Below are positions 7,701-15,409 of a stretch of 22,849 nt of DNA, piece after piece (position 1 is the stretch's first letter; every line of letters begins with the position of its first letter). The notes under the pieces are model-generated. The model did not search any database. It was not told where the DNA came from and worked only from the letters and a program-made list of their open reading frames with translations. The position numbers were made by a program, and so were the translations under genes. This stretch comes from a virus. Where the stretch lies: positions 1-22,849 of IMG/VR virus record IMGVR_UViG_3300044972_000546; one strand, given 5' to 3'.

Positions 7701-9892
7701 TTGTCTGGGCCAAAAATCTTTTTAAATCCGTCAGAGCTGTACGACCTAGCCAAACCCCTATCCGCAATGGAATGGGAGATAGCCATAGCCTTTGTGTACG
7801 AATAGTAGGCAAGCTTCGCAGAGTCCGATGTGACGCCAGAAGCCAACAGGTCGGTCTCAGACAATATCTTATCCTTACCTGCGTTCTCATACACGGCCCT
7901 CATAACCTGTGCTCGTTCACCAGAGCTAAGAACGTCCAGCTCTGGGGCTGTCAAGTTCTTAAACAATCCCTGAACATGCTTTTCATTACCAGCATGCCAC
8001 TTTAGGGCAGCGCTTGTGGAGGCATTCCAAATTGTTCCCAATGTCCTAGTAGCTGAAAAGTCAAACATAAGATTGGCAACCTTGCCAGTCTTCTGCCCAA
8101 CCACGCCGTAGTCCACAAAGTCCGATAGGTTGTACACATTATCAAAGTTGGTTTTGTATGAAGACTCTACAAACCACTCGTACTCATTAGCAGTGCTCTT
8201 ATTCGTAGCAAACTTCTCAAACTCCGACCACTTATCATCTGTCTTAGTGATGATGATTCCGCTTTCCTTGTGCCTAATGGACAGGTCAAACGTATCCTTG
8301 CCCATCGTCTTAGCTGCGGTAGCTTCTGCGTCAGACTTGCTAATGAAGCCAGCGCCATCCCTCGCACCAAAGCGACCCTTAACAACTATGTTATCTCCAT
8401 CGCTGGCAATCTCAGATACTGAAGGCTGACCAACAAGCCCCTTTCTACCCAAGTAGGTTCTCATGCCCTCTGTCAACTGCTGTGCGCTAACATCTGCTGG
8501 CTTAGAGCCAAAGATTGCTTGCTGTAGTTGGCGGTAGGTTTCGTTCTGCCCCATAGAGATTAGGGCAAGCTTTCCTGCAAGCTCCTGAGACATATTGGCA
8601 GCTGCTAAGTTCTCGCTGTGCTTAGCCAAGCCCAGCTCAAATGCCTCACCATAGCTCGACAAGCCAGCCCTAGCCAGAGCTTGCTCTCCGTTAAGCATGT
8701 CCAAAGCAATCTTAGTTGCTGTGGCTGTAGGTGCGCTTCTAGCCGTGTCCGCAAACACGCCAGACAGTAGCCGCTTGCCCAGCCCCAACGGGCCTTTAGC
8801 AAGCACACCGAGCCCGTAGGCATCTGCAATGCCACCAGCGTTTTCTAGATATCTCACAGCCTTCATAGAAGTAGTTTCTTCACCACCGCCAGTTCTGATT
8901 CCCTGAGTGAGACCCTCCATCATGGAGTAGTACACCCACTTGTTACCAGAGCCGTCAATCTTCCACGCATCTTTGTGATATTCCACAGCCTTGCGAATGA
9001 CCTGCATAGCCTCTTCTTCAGGCATAGATAGCACGATTCTGCCAAGCTCGGCCTTGAAGTTGCCAAACGCAAACTGAGGGCCAATAGGAACTCCCTTCGG
9101 AGAAGCCTTTTCTAAGTAGGCATTGAGCTTCGGGTTGTTAATATACTTAAGCATATTGACACCCCAAACAACTTCTGCGCTGGTTACTGCCATTGTAAGG
9201 AAGTCAGTGCTGATGATGTCTGCTTCTTTCCTAGACAGATGGTAGGCATACTGCGCCATAGCCTCAAGGTTGCCAGCCTTCTCAAGGGCAGACATATTGT
9301 ACAGATGGTCTACGGTCTTTGCGCCCTGATAGGCAGCATGAGCCATTTGTCCTTCCGAAGTAGTCTTCTTGCTAATGATTTCCGAAGTGCTCTCTAAGTC
9401 ACCAAAGTCATCGGCAAGCTTCTCGTTAGCAACGGCGATTGCCTGTAAGGGCAGGTTCTCGTCACTGTTCTGAAAGTTAATCAAAGCCCCGAGCTGGCGT
9501 GAGGCAAATTCTTTGGCAGAGATTGGCACGTTAGGCGTGTCAATGATGTTCTGCAGGGCTCCCTTTACAACGTCAACATTGTTGCTCTTAAGGTCTGCTA
9601 AGAACTGCTGTACAGCCTGTGGGTCGTCCAGCTGCTTATCCTGTGAAGAGCTATTAACTGCAGTGGCGGCTAAGTTAAACAGGCGCTGTGCCTCTGTAAT
9701 TGTAGAGTCACGCATCAATGAAAGCTCAGACGATTGTAATTCTGGGCCATCAAACTCGTCTTGGAAGTAGTCCTTGTCGTCCTCAACAGGAGCATTGGCA
9801 AGGTCAATAGTAACAACCTTGTCCTCTTCCACCTCGACTTCGGGAGCTACGGGCAGCTCAGTGGGGGCAGTGAGTGGTTGTTCGGTCATCAT
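4769..9892 (-). CDS. Giant internal virion/ejection protein, T7 gp16-like by position
   Basis: This is the largest gene in the window, 1707 residues against 1318 for T7 gp16. The N-terminal 55 residues are acidic and Pro-rich, like a flexible tail. The rest is helical with scattered hydrophobic stretches, the clearest at about 1050-1085 (from WGNPLSMF through an Ile- and Met-rich run) and about 1278-1305 (aromatic and Gly-rich), which could insert into a membrane. It lacks the lytic transglycosylase motifs that T7 gp16 carries at its N-terminus; these are in a separate gene downstream. The expected role is as the main inner-core protein, ejected to form a DNA channel across the host envelope. 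Two ATGs stand in tandem at 9892 and 9889, both overlapping the previous stop; neither has a strong ribosome binding site, so translation is probably coupled. No enzymatic motif was recognised. Confidence 0.65.
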   Translation of the reverse strand: MMTEQPLTAPTELPVAPEVEVEEDKVVTIDLANAPVEDDKDYFQDEFDGPELQSSELSLMRDSTITEAQRLFNLAATAVNSSSQDKQLDDPQAVQQFLADLKSNNVDVVKGALQNIIDTPNVPISAKEFASRQLGALINFQNSDENLPLQAIAVANEKLADDFGDLESTSEIISKKTTSEGQMAHAAYQGAKTVDHLYNMSALEKAGNLEAMAQYAYHLSRKEADIISTDFLTMAVTSAEVVWGVNMLKYINNPKLNAYLEKASPKGVPIGPQFAFGNFKAELGRIVLSMPEEEAMQVIRKAVEYHKDAWKIDGSGNKWVYYSMMEGLTQGIRTGGGEETTSMKAVRYLENAGGIADAYGLGVLAKGPLGLGKRLLSGVFADTARSAPTATATKIALDMLNGEQALARAGLSSYGEAFELGLAKHSENLAAANMSQELAGKLALISMGQNETYRQLQQAIFGSKPADVSAQQLTEGMRTYLGRKGLVGQPSVSEIASDGDNIVVKGRFGARDGAGFISKSDAEATAAKTMGKDTFDLSIRHKESGIIITKTDDKWSEFEKFATNKSTANEYEWFVESSYKTNFDNVYNLSDFVDYGVVGQKTGKVANLMFDFSATRTLGTIWNASTSAALKWHAGNEKHVQGLFKNLTAPELDVLSSGERAQVMRAVYENAGKDKILSETDLLASGVTSDSAKLAYYSYTKAMAISHSIADRGLARSYSSDGFKKIFGPDNKMLNLAKEADLGEVAIRDTISVRVIDEKGVRVERMSLAQLDAAKKSGSGLYRHKMAEWVGDDEVAYSIISKGATQKAVGEIGVGGVLPYSSGYFPEMMRGQISVYGVTAQGNKWLIGTSETTKDAAKLIEDFKNTPEMTKKYMQFGQEYFSGYKDSLQTTKRAQEIYENLQGVVYGHKSGNEIINASGMDAVSNKLDPLEAADAMFSVLANNYTKGSFIQHRNKQLHEFAKANDLLSADTIQSGRVATTMEDLRDPSKLKGEQLDAWNSARRWATTTEGFELNPDFIARGVSWMMKKTASLAASRLPFLESWALSKAQKWGNPLSMFASINYITTIIMAPHRQFFMNSAQMLSNVAHPLAMTKALFRQQHSFQQALFYYQDSAVRGVFSPKEMDAALAGHAKDMGVSLNELKGMVRTYLEGGLWNQVAHNTKVRGGMKTELELRTLKAMSKQGGSVKGSRLEDAGDFLKKYFVSAPMKAVENSGFAYGEHQNTVTTFLTLFNANRKNKAFDVTTDGGRKMLSGKTMEWIGNMTPEGRVGFQKGFGASWFQFTGFGYKQALNILPAFAGGSKLLTNSEKATIALSQAVMFGADATAFGKAVRAGFEEFYLKSESITEEERSRRLGIWNELNGGDVIEQGVVSAWGNNIIAGIGNAFFGDEDELGNRADNLRLNQIMSLGASPEFFYERMIKFGDLIDEWRNVDGLGSVAKATLNTLGGTGGKKLTGFYDFATTATKLIGTDALNEDLLTPEEKERLYSAAIVTLARQGSGLMDDAMVLRAEEHYETKGFRDVVAADTIRKRIGTAFGVPMESDEAYFAARKQMQKISNYQDQLGAPTKERDAAIRSQVNKFWTYILKQSESVPADSKYEYIEAVREDTESTIKLLLVTLPKEDRQEIVDGLRERLSKAQAGGGSEAELSRRLIGEVQLAPNGKGHMGWVLDMIFSKFGQKDPVLQQIGNDWLLKEQDIKTLEGTQED

Positions 9893-10290
9893 GTCTTACC
9901 GCCAAACTTGTCATTAAGCGCTGCCGAGTTCGTAGCAATCAAATTGCCAACGCTTTGCATAGCTCCAAATCCAGTGGCATATGAGTTCCACTTGCTTGCG
10001 TCTTGCGCATTTGCCATAAGCATCATTTGTCCTCCGATTGCAGAAGCAGCTTTCGATGCAACAGCACCAGCCGCACCCACATTAGTAGAGCCACCGCCTG
10101 TACCACTACCAACGCCCTGCACCTCGTTCTGCCTTTGAGCTGCTCGCATTGCTCTCAGGGCAGACAAGCGCTCCCGTTTGTTCTGCAGGTTAGCGGCTCT
10201 CTGCTGTGCTCCAGCAGCTTTGTTCTGGGCGTAAGCAGAACCAACTGCGCCCACGGCAGCAATGGTTACTCCGACTGCAATAAATGACAT
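9889..10290 (-). CDS. Small internal virion protein, T7 gp14-like
   Basis: The 133-residue product begins with a hydrophobic Ala/Gly/Val stretch (residues about 2-20), followed by a Gln/Ala/Arg-rich helical part (21-58), a Gly/Ser/Thr-rich linker (about 59-75) and an Ala/Met-rich C-terminal half. T7 gp14 (196 residues) has the same plan: a hydrophobic N-terminus, then a Gln/Ala-rich helix. In T7 that protein is ejected and placed in the outer membrane as the first part of the DNA channel. AGGAG lies seven bases before the ATG, which overlaps the stop of the cupin-like gene (TAATG). Its end overlaps the start of the giant ejection protein gene. The assignment is by layout and composition. Confidence 0.65.
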   Translation of the reverse strand: MSFIAVGVTIAAVGAVGSAYAQNKAAGAQQRAANLQNKRERLSALRAMRAAQRQNEVQGVGSGTGGGSTNVGAAGAVASKAASAIGGQMMLMANAQDASKWNSYATGFGAMQSVGNLIATNSAALNDKFGGKT

Positions 10291-10784
10291 TATAACTCTC
10301 CTAAATATTTGAAACCTTCAAGGTCTTGCTCTACGATAGAATCTTCTAAAGACTCAATATCTTCATTGCCACTTGGATTCTCATGTACCGTCAGGAAAGT
10401 GCAATGCTCGTATGTATACAAAGCTCGCTGGTCTCCTGCCTTACTAATCCATATATGCGGAGCAATGATGTCCTGCATCCCTTGGTCTGTGTTAATCCTA
10501 CACGCACCCTCCGCAAGAATCACGAAGTGCTCATGCTTGTGTATCTTTCCAAGCACCAACGACCCCTCGGGAATCTCCAGCTCTCTTAGATAAACATTTC
10601 CACAAAATCTATGTTTAGCCTCAGCCTGTAATTGAGGCATCGAGGTTAAGCTCATTTGCAGATTATGAAGCTCCTTCCTAGTGGGGAACTTCCCGTCCGT
10701 ATCAAGCAACGAAGGGTACAGCTCCTGCTCTGCTGCAGCCATAGACTCTTCATATCTTGCCAAGCACTCTCTATCTTTAAGCAT
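10290..10784 (-). CDS. Cupin-like protein within the tail/core cluster
   Basis: This is a 164-residue protein. The C-terminal part, about residues 60-135, looks like a small beta-barrel cupin: a Gly79-x2-His82-x-His84-x-His86 cluster followed by Glu92-Gly93, close to cupin motif 1, then Pro109-His110 and His127 in a second block. Such folds may bind a metal, but many phage versions are structural, so enzymatic activity is not claimed. The first 58 residues are helical and charged; the last 27 are very acidic. GAGG six bases before the ATG supports the start. It lies between the tail-nozzle and gp14-like genes, which argues for a virion or assembly role. The cupin assignment is pattern-based and moderately sure. 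Confidence 0.6.
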   Translation of the reverse strand: MLKDRECLARYEESMAAAEQELYPSLLDTDGKFPTRKELHNLQMSLTSMPQLQAEAKHRFCGNVYLRELEIPEGSLVLGKIHKHEHFVILAEGACRINTDQGMQDIIAPHIWISKAGDQRALYTYEHCTFLTVHENPSGNEDIESLEDSIVEQDLEGFKYLGEL

Positions 10785-10791
10785 ACAATCC

Positions 10792-12921
10792 TCAGATTAC
10801 AGTATTTGCGGAATATCTAATTGACCAGCCAAGCAGATGAATGTTCTTGCCTACGCTAGAGTTGAACTTCAGCGACAGGGCTTTTCCTCTGCCAGTGAGT
10901 CTATTCTTTGTGGAGACAACGCTGTGCCCATAGTCCAAAGACTCGCCAGCCACAGGCAATATTAAAGCTCGATTTAGCCTGTACACCTCGGTAGCTGGGC
11001 CCCACTTGCCACTTGTGGCGCTGTCAGAGAAGTCCCAGCGACTTTGAAGTATGCAGGAGCTCGGGTCATCATACTCGACCCCACCGCTTCCGCCAACAGA
11101 CTCTACAATATTCTCAGTTCTTTTGAAGTACGTAACAATATACGGGGCTTGCTTCTGCATGAGAGACGTGCCAAGAAGCTCGTATCCAGTAACAAGGAAC
11201 GCCTCGTAGTACTTTCCAACCCCATTAAAAGATTTCCAGTCAATGAAGTCTTTGTCTTTGTAGTGAGCAAACGAGATGTTTGGAATAGAACTTCCAGACT
11301 CATAGTACAGGGCCAAGTACTTCGTGATGCTCCCACCAAGCTCTGCAGCGCTAATGAGGTCTGGTGTTGTCAGATAGCCAGCCACATATAGATTCGTGTT
11401 GTCAATGCTAGAGATTGTGTTTTTAGAAAAGGCATTAAGAACTAAGTCCAACACTAGCTCAGTGTTAAAGTTGTACTTATAGTTATTGCCATCAAACGTA
11501 ATGTCATCGTTGTACAGCCAACTAACGCGCCGATTAACAGCGTCGTAGCTTCCCGTAGCAAACTGCTTACACGCCTTTGGGAGCCCTGTGAACAGGCTCT
11601 GGATAGTAGTCTCGGTAATGTTCTGAGTGGTTGGGCCTTCAGCAGCAGAGCTCAATAGATAGATACCAGCCTTGCTCCAATAGAACGCCGCCTCTTCCGT
11701 CTTAACTACGCTGTTGCCACTCACGACTCCGAAGTCACTAATCTTCTCAACCTGTTGCTCAGTGGCTGTAAAGCCCATGTCACCACCACGAATAGCCCAC
11801 ACTCCGTTCTGAGCAAATATGTACATCATGTCGTTCAAGGGAAGGAGCTTATAAATCTTTCCGCTGTCTGGAATGTTTAGATAGCCACCATCTGAGCCAG
11901 CCAGCTCGTTGTCAATCTCAGAAGTAATGTCTGCATCTGAATGGCACTGCCCGAAGTCTTGCGGGGTGCGAATAATCCGGCTGTAGAACACAAAGCCCTG
12001 CATGGAAGGCGCCGTATCCGTTGTGCTTACCTGCTTGCCGTCCAGTCCAGAATACCAAATGCGCTGCTGAAAGAAGCCCACGCACTCTGGTCGTGACAAC
12101 TCTGTGTCAGCAGGAAGTCCACTAATCCCAGATTGGGAAATCCTATCGGCGCTTCTGGCAAAGGCATTGATAATATATCTGCCTCTTGGGGCAGCGGAGC
12201 TACCAAAGTCAATCTTGTTAAGCTTACCAGCAGCAAAGTCATCATTGCTGTCTTTAGCTACATACCAAATCTCAGAGTTGGATGGGTAGCTAGTTCTGTT
12301 AGAATACACAGCAGTGTTCTTCGTTGCGTCCCAGCCCTGATTAAACAGATTGTACTTGTGCGTGTCTGACAATGTACTTGGCTTTGTATTCACAGCCAGC
12401 CCGTCGTATACGCCGAAGTAGTCTCTAATCTTAATATCAATAGTTCGCAATGACACAGTAGTGCCTACGTACTCTAGAACTGCTGGAGAACCGCTTCCTG
12501 AAGTAAAGAAGAAGAAGCCCATGCCACAAGCGCTTTGAATCTCAGCAGTCTCATCTACGATTACGCTAGAGGCATCAATCGTTGCAACCAAGCTAGAGCT
12601 GATTGCACTAGCAGAAGCGTTGTATACAAGCAGCTTGTCGCCAACCTGCACTACGGCAAACTGATTGCTGATTGTGTTGCCAGCGTTAATCCACTCATGA
12701 CATGATACGCCGATAGCTGCGCTCGTCATAGACGGCACAGCTGTGCTTGTAAAGTCGTTTTCAAAGTCCATTCCGAATCGTATCTGCCGACTGCCATCTC
12801 TATTTAACACAAAGTTGGCTTCGTCAATCGAGGCGTTTTCTGGAAAGGTAAGCGCATTTGCCTCAGTGATAATACCTTTTACGAAAGTATTATATTCTTT
12901 GTTTGCGTTTTGAATTGCCAC
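10792..12921 (-). CDS. Tail tubular protein B / tail nozzle (gp12-like)
   Basis: This 709-residue beta-rich structural protein is built of Gly, Ser, Asn and aromatic residues, as expected for a nozzle of a short tail. Its N-terminus contains a FVKGIITEANALTFPEN block followed by NFVLNRDGSRQIR-x-GMDFE, comparable to the T7 gp12 opening, in which a tail-tube polypeptide starts with a KGGI..Q..xLRYP-like segment and then a RPP or RxG motif. T7 gp12 has 794 residues and forms the hexameric end of the tail. The gene begins with GTG at 12921-12919, preceded at 12931-12928 by GGAG six bases away; this decides the start. It overlaps the 83-residue gene upstream by 32 bases. Confidence 0.78.
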   Translation of the reverse strand: MAIQNANKEYNTFVKGIITEANALTFPENASIDEANFVLNRDGSRQIRFGMDFENDFTSTAVPSMTSAAIGVSCHEWINAGNTISNQFAVVQVGDKLLVYNASASAISSSLVATIDASSVIVDETAEIQSACGMGFFFFTSGSGSPAVLEYVGTTVSLRTIDIKIRDYFGVYDGLAVNTKPSTLSDTHKYNLFNQGWDATKNTAVYSNRTSYPSNSEIWYVAKDSNDDFAAGKLNKIDFGSSAAPRGRYIINAFARSADRISQSGISGLPADTELSRPECVGFFQQRIWYSGLDGKQVSTTDTAPSMQGFVFYSRIIRTPQDFGQCHSDADITSEIDNELAGSDGGYLNIPDSGKIYKLLPLNDMMYIFAQNGVWAIRGGDMGFTATEQQVEKISDFGVVSGNSVVKTEEAAFYWSKAGIYLLSSAAEGPTTQNITETTIQSLFTGLPKACKQFATGSYDAVNRRVSWLYNDDITFDGNNYKYNFNTELVLDLVLNAFSKNTISSIDNTNLYVAGYLTTPDLISAAELGGSITKYLALYYESGSSIPNISFAHYKDKDFIDWKSFNGVGKYYEAFLVTGYELLGTSLMQKQAPYIVTYFKRTENIVESVGGSGGVEYDDPSSCILQSRWDFSDSATSGKWGPATEVYRLNRALILPVAGESLDYGHSVVSTKNRLTGRGKALSLKFNSSVGKNIHLLGWSIRYSANTVI

Positions 12922-13141
12922 TTGTCTCTCCGATAGGGGCCACTTCTTCTACTTTAATTTCTTGCTTTGACTCAGGCTTGACTTCTGCAAGGTAACGCTC
13001 AAGAGCTCTCTTTGCAAGCACTACGTTTGTGTATTCGCCCTGCAATTGCCAAGGTACGTCGCCAGAAGTTCCTTCGTATGCAATAACTCTATTCGATGAT
13101 GTCTGTGACATCTTAATTATAAAGTCTCTATTAGAAGCCAT
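12890..13141 (-). CDS. Small unknown protein between tail adaptor and nozzle genes
   Basis: This is an 83-residue protein with no recognised family. Residues 1-50 look folded, with mixed beta and helix and Trp31 in a DVPWQLQGEY stretch; the last 30 residues are Lys/Glu-rich and end in a basic KRKQR segment. The ATG overlaps the stop of the gp11-like gene (TAATG), so translation is probably coupled; no strong ribosome binding site is visible. The end overlaps the nozzle gene by 32 bases. Its position between two tail genes suggests a small tail-assembly or accessory virion protein, but nothing in the sequence proves it. Confidence 0.6.
   Translation of the reverse strand: MASNRDFIIKMSQTSSNRVIAYEGTSGDVPWQLQGEYTNVVLAKRALERYLAEVKPESKQEIKVEEVAPIGETSGNSKRKQRI
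12928..12931 (-). promoter_or_regulatory. Ribosome binding site fixing the GTG start of the nozzle gene
   Basis: GGAG on the minus strand, six bases before GTG (12921-12919). It lies inside the coding part of the preceding 83-residue gene. No in-frame ATG with comparable spacing was seen at the N-terminus, so GTG is the preferred start. Confidence 0.65.
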
Positions 13142-13887
13142 TATTTACGTCCGTAGTTGGGATATGTAATTCGTTTTCCACCAGCCCTGAATTTCTCACC
13201 AGACAGCCAAGCTCTTTGTCTTTGGGCGCTCTGCTCAACCTTCATATGGGGAGCTTCCTTAATCGTCATGAAACACATGCTCTTAGCCTCATTAACGAAG
13301 TAGGGGAACATCTTAGCAGGGATGTCAGGGATGAAGTCGTCTGTAGCTGTCCACACAGGCTCACGCTCGCCATAGGCGTAGCACTTGGAGCTTTGGATAG
13401 TGGACTCAATCTCTGAGTTGTAGCTGTCAAAGATGATAGTTTTGTCATCAAACGAAGTCCAGTATGTAGGAGCTGCGTTGTTAATGATGAACAGGGGCAG
13501 TACATCCAACACTGTATCTACTGTGGATGAGCTTGGATTGCGCTGCATTACAAAGTCAGCAAAGTCCTTGGGAACTAAATAGGTAAGTTCTCGTGGGTCT
13601 ACGGGGTCTAGTTCTTCCATTCTGCAATCATACTTGATGCTTTCTACGCGAATCACATTGTCTTCTATGCGTACATGCGTAGGCTTGGCAGGATTAACCA
13701 AGGCTGTGAGATTAAAGAACGAGGCCGTGTGTGGCAGGATGCGCTCGTTAATCATATTAAAATAGGTGCGTTTAGCAATCTGTACAACTTGCTGCGCTTC
13801 AATAGTGTCGTTGATGCTATTGACATTATCCGAGTTCATATCGGATAGGATTTCTTGTACAACATCTAGCAGAGTCATTTTAGCCAT
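13141..13887 (-). CDS. Tail tubular protein A / tail adaptor (gp11-like)
   Basis: The 248-residue product probably forms the ring joining the portal to the tail nozzle. The helical N-terminus (MAKMTLLDVVQEILSDMN..) with a following AQQVVQIAKRTYFNMI helix, and the C-terminal EAKSMCFMTIKEAP-x7-QSAQRQR helix, are typical of T7 gp11-type adaptors, which have four helices around a beta region. T7 gp11 has 196 residues. It lies just before the nozzle gene apart from one small gene, as in T7-like phages. AGGA stands 11 bases before the ATG, a rather long spacing. It is the first gene after the capsid-end hairpin, so it may be made at a lower level than capsid. Confidence 0.82.
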   Translation of the reverse strand: MAKMTLLDVVQEILSDMNSDNVNSINDTIEAQQVVQIAKRTYFNMINERILPHTASFFNLTALVNPAKPTHVRIEDNVIRVESIKYDCRMEELDPVDPRELTYLVPKDFADFVMQRNPSSSTVDTVLDVLPLFIINNAAPTYWTSFDDKTIIFDSYNSEIESTIQSSKCYAYGEREPVWTATDDFIPDIPAKMFPYFVNEAKSMCFMTIKEAPHMKVEQSAQRQRAWLSGEKFRAGGKRITYPNYGRK

Positions 13888-13908
13888 GAGGCATTAATTC
13901 CTGTAAGA

Positions 13909-13935
13909 GAGGGGCTAGGCCAATCCCAGCCCCTC
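13909..13935 (-). terminator. Hairpin after the capsid genes: possible terminator/attenuator
   Basis: The minus-strand RNA can form an 11-bp stem: GAGGGGCTGGG (13935-13925) with CCTAGCCCCTC (13919-13909), loop ATTGG. One pair is G-U on the minus-strand RNA but A-C on the plus strand, so the fold is complete only for operon transcripts. The following sequence, TCTTACAGG, has a poor T tract, so partial termination, a transcript-end stabiliser or an RNA processing site are all possible. It sits in the only sizeable gap (58 bases) of the late operon, between the capsid-associated gene and the tail adaptor. Confidence 0.7.
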
Positions 13936-13945
13936 GATTTACTAC

Positions 13946-14407
13946 TTAGATAACCTGATACTGAACAACCACTTTACAAGCACCAGCAGCTGTGATGGTC
14001 GGCGATGTGCCGTCCAGAGCAACCACAATGCTGGCAGCAGCAGCCAGAGGAACAGCCGATGTAGCCAGTGTACCAGCCGGAGCAGCCGACAGGTATGTGC
14101 CGATGGCTTCCGCTTGGGTTTCACTGATTTCAGCGAAGTAGTTAGTACCATGCGAACCACTCACACCAATGTTGATGGTGGGGGTAGTGCCGCCCAGAAC
14201 AAACGCTTCAACGATTTCCACCAACGGGGCAGCAACAATGCGAGCACCAGCCGGAAGAGTGAAAGCCACTTGGGAGTAGTTAGCACCAGTGAAGTTTACA
14301 ACCAGCTCTTTAATCGAGCCTTCTGTCTTCAAAACGCCGAAGTCATGGTCAAAACGACCAGCTGCGCCGTAGAAGTTAGTAACGCCATTAACGATTTCTT
14401 TTGCCAT
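13946..14407 (-). CDS. Beta-rich capsid-associated (decoration-type) protein candidate
   Basis: This is a 153-residue protein without Lys/Arg-rich tails, built of Ala, Gly, Thr, Val and Ile and likely all-beta. It lies immediately downstream of the major capsid gene, a common place for head decoration or head-fibre proteins. No specific family was recognised. ATG at 14407 is chosen over a TTG two codons upstream (14413), because the strong AAGGAG at 14421-14416 lies eight bases from the ATG but only two from the TTG. It is followed by the capsid-end hairpin, so it shares the capsid transcript and is probably abundant. It could also be a minor tail or head-completion protein. Confidence 0.6.
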   Translation of the reverse strand: MAKEIVNGVTNFYGAAGRFDHDFGVLKTEGSIKELVVNFTGANYSQVAFTLPAGARIVAAPLVEIVEAFVLGGTTPTINIGVSGSHGTNYFAEISETQAEAIGTYLSAAPAGTLATSAVPLAAAASIVVALDGTSPTITAAGACKVVVQYQVI

Positions 14408-14415
14408 TGTCAAAT

Positions 14416-14421
14416 CTCCTT
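14416..14421 (-). promoter_or_regulatory. Strong ribosome binding site of the capsid-associated gene
   Basis: AAGGAG on the minus strand, eight bases before ATG 14407. It decides between this ATG and an in-frame TTG that would be only two bases away. Confidence 0.75.
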
Positions 14422-14422
14422 A

Positions 14423-15400
14423 TTAGTAGTTGGATGCAGAAGTAAGAATCACACCCAGCGACTCAGGACGCTGACGACCAAAGCCATAGCGAGCACGAGT
14501 AACGAACTCGTCACGGGCCAAGTCTTTGTTACGCTCGCCTTCGACCTTCGGCATTTGACGCCATGCACCCATAATCGGCTTGGTTGAATCATCAAGCACG
14601 TTCATGAACACGTTGGCAACCGAGCCAATCGGAGCTGTGTCAGCCACACCATTGTGGGTGATGGCTTCAGCAGCAGTGATGGACGACAAGCGCGAAGAGG
14701 TGTAGATGTCCCAGCCAAACAGGTTGAACAGGAACTTGTGGTCACGAGCAAAGCCTTGCTCCAGAACGCCTTGGAACTGCGGGTTTCTGTCCATCGAGAC
14801 AGTAGCACCAGCCAGCTTGTTCAGAGTAGCTTCCACAACAGGGTCAACCAGAGCGATACGACCAGCTTGCGGAACATTAGCTTTGTCGAACGACAGCTTC
14901 ATATCAATGAAGTCACTCAGACCCATTTTGTAGGTGTTGTCGGCAGCAGCATCAGCAACCCAGCGATGGTCGAAACCATTGATGACGTTTCTGTTGGCAG
15001 CTGTTTGAGCTGTGATACCAGCGGTACGCAGGAACTTGCTCTCGAAGTCTTCCTGAATAGCACGAGTGGATTCAACACCACGCATAGCCATCAGTTGTTC
15101 AATTTGAGCACCGTCTTGACGCAGGACGTCCGACACATACCAAGCATCACCAATGTAGTCTGTGATAGCCAGCGTGACGGTCGAGGTGTCAATCGGGTTG
15201 TAGGTAACTGCTTTGTCTTCTTCAACGTCTTGGATGGTGGCGGAGCCAACAACCTTGATGTTCAGTGTAGTGCCAGCGGGGAAATCGCTTACATTGCGAT
15301 AGAATGTGGACGGCAGGAGGCCGTCGTGCAGGTTCTGCAGAATGAACTGCGAGTACTGCTGGGCTTCAATAAAAGCCGATGTATTACCAGTAAGTTGCAT
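14423..15400 (-). CDS. Major capsid protein
   Basis: The 325-residue product forms the head shell. Size (T7 gp10A is 345 residues), position directly after scaffold, and composition match. Visible segments include the N-terminal GNTSAFIEAQQYSQFILQ helix, the TFYRNVSDFPAGTTLNI beta stretch, the spine-like helix around QIEQLMAMRGVESTRAIQEDFE, and a C-terminal ARDEFVTRARYGFGRQRPESLGVI segment commonly seen in podovirus capsid proteins of HK97 fold. A good AAGGA lies seven bases before the ATG. There is no sign of a frameshifted long form like T7 gp10B, since the stop is followed at once by the ribosome binding site of the next gene. Confidence 0.9.
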   Translation of the reverse strand: MQLTGNTSAFIEAQQYSQFILQNLHDGLLPSTFYRNVSDFPAGTTLNIKVVGSATIQDVEEDKAVTYNPIDTSTVTLAITDYIGDAWYVSDVLRQDGAQIEQLMAMRGVESTRAIQEDFESKFLRTAGITAQTAANRNVINGFDHRWVADAAADNTYKMGLSDFIDMKLSFDKANVPQAGRIALVDPVVEATLNKLAGATVSMDRNPQFQGVLEQGFARDHKFLFNLFGWDIYTSSRLSSITAAEAITHNGVADTAPIGSVANVFMNVLDDSTKPIMGAWRQMPKVEGERNKDLARDEFVTRARYGFGRQRPESLGVILTSASNY

Positions 15401-15409
15401 AATATTTCC

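Noticed and set aside
10289-10294. TATAAT on the minus strand at the start of the gp14-like gene, like a -10 box
   Set aside because: It overlaps the stop-start junction, no convincing -35 box is upstream, and the gene already has a good ribosome binding site within an operon.
14408-14413. TTGACA on the minus strand just before the capsid-associated gene, like a -35 box
   Set aside because: No good -10 box at 16-18 bases; TTGACA here is made of the bases between the ribosome binding site and the ATG.
14407-14413. TTG at 14413 as start of the capsid-associated gene
   Set aside because: It would be two bases from the AAGGAG site; ATG 14407 with an eight-base spacing is far better.
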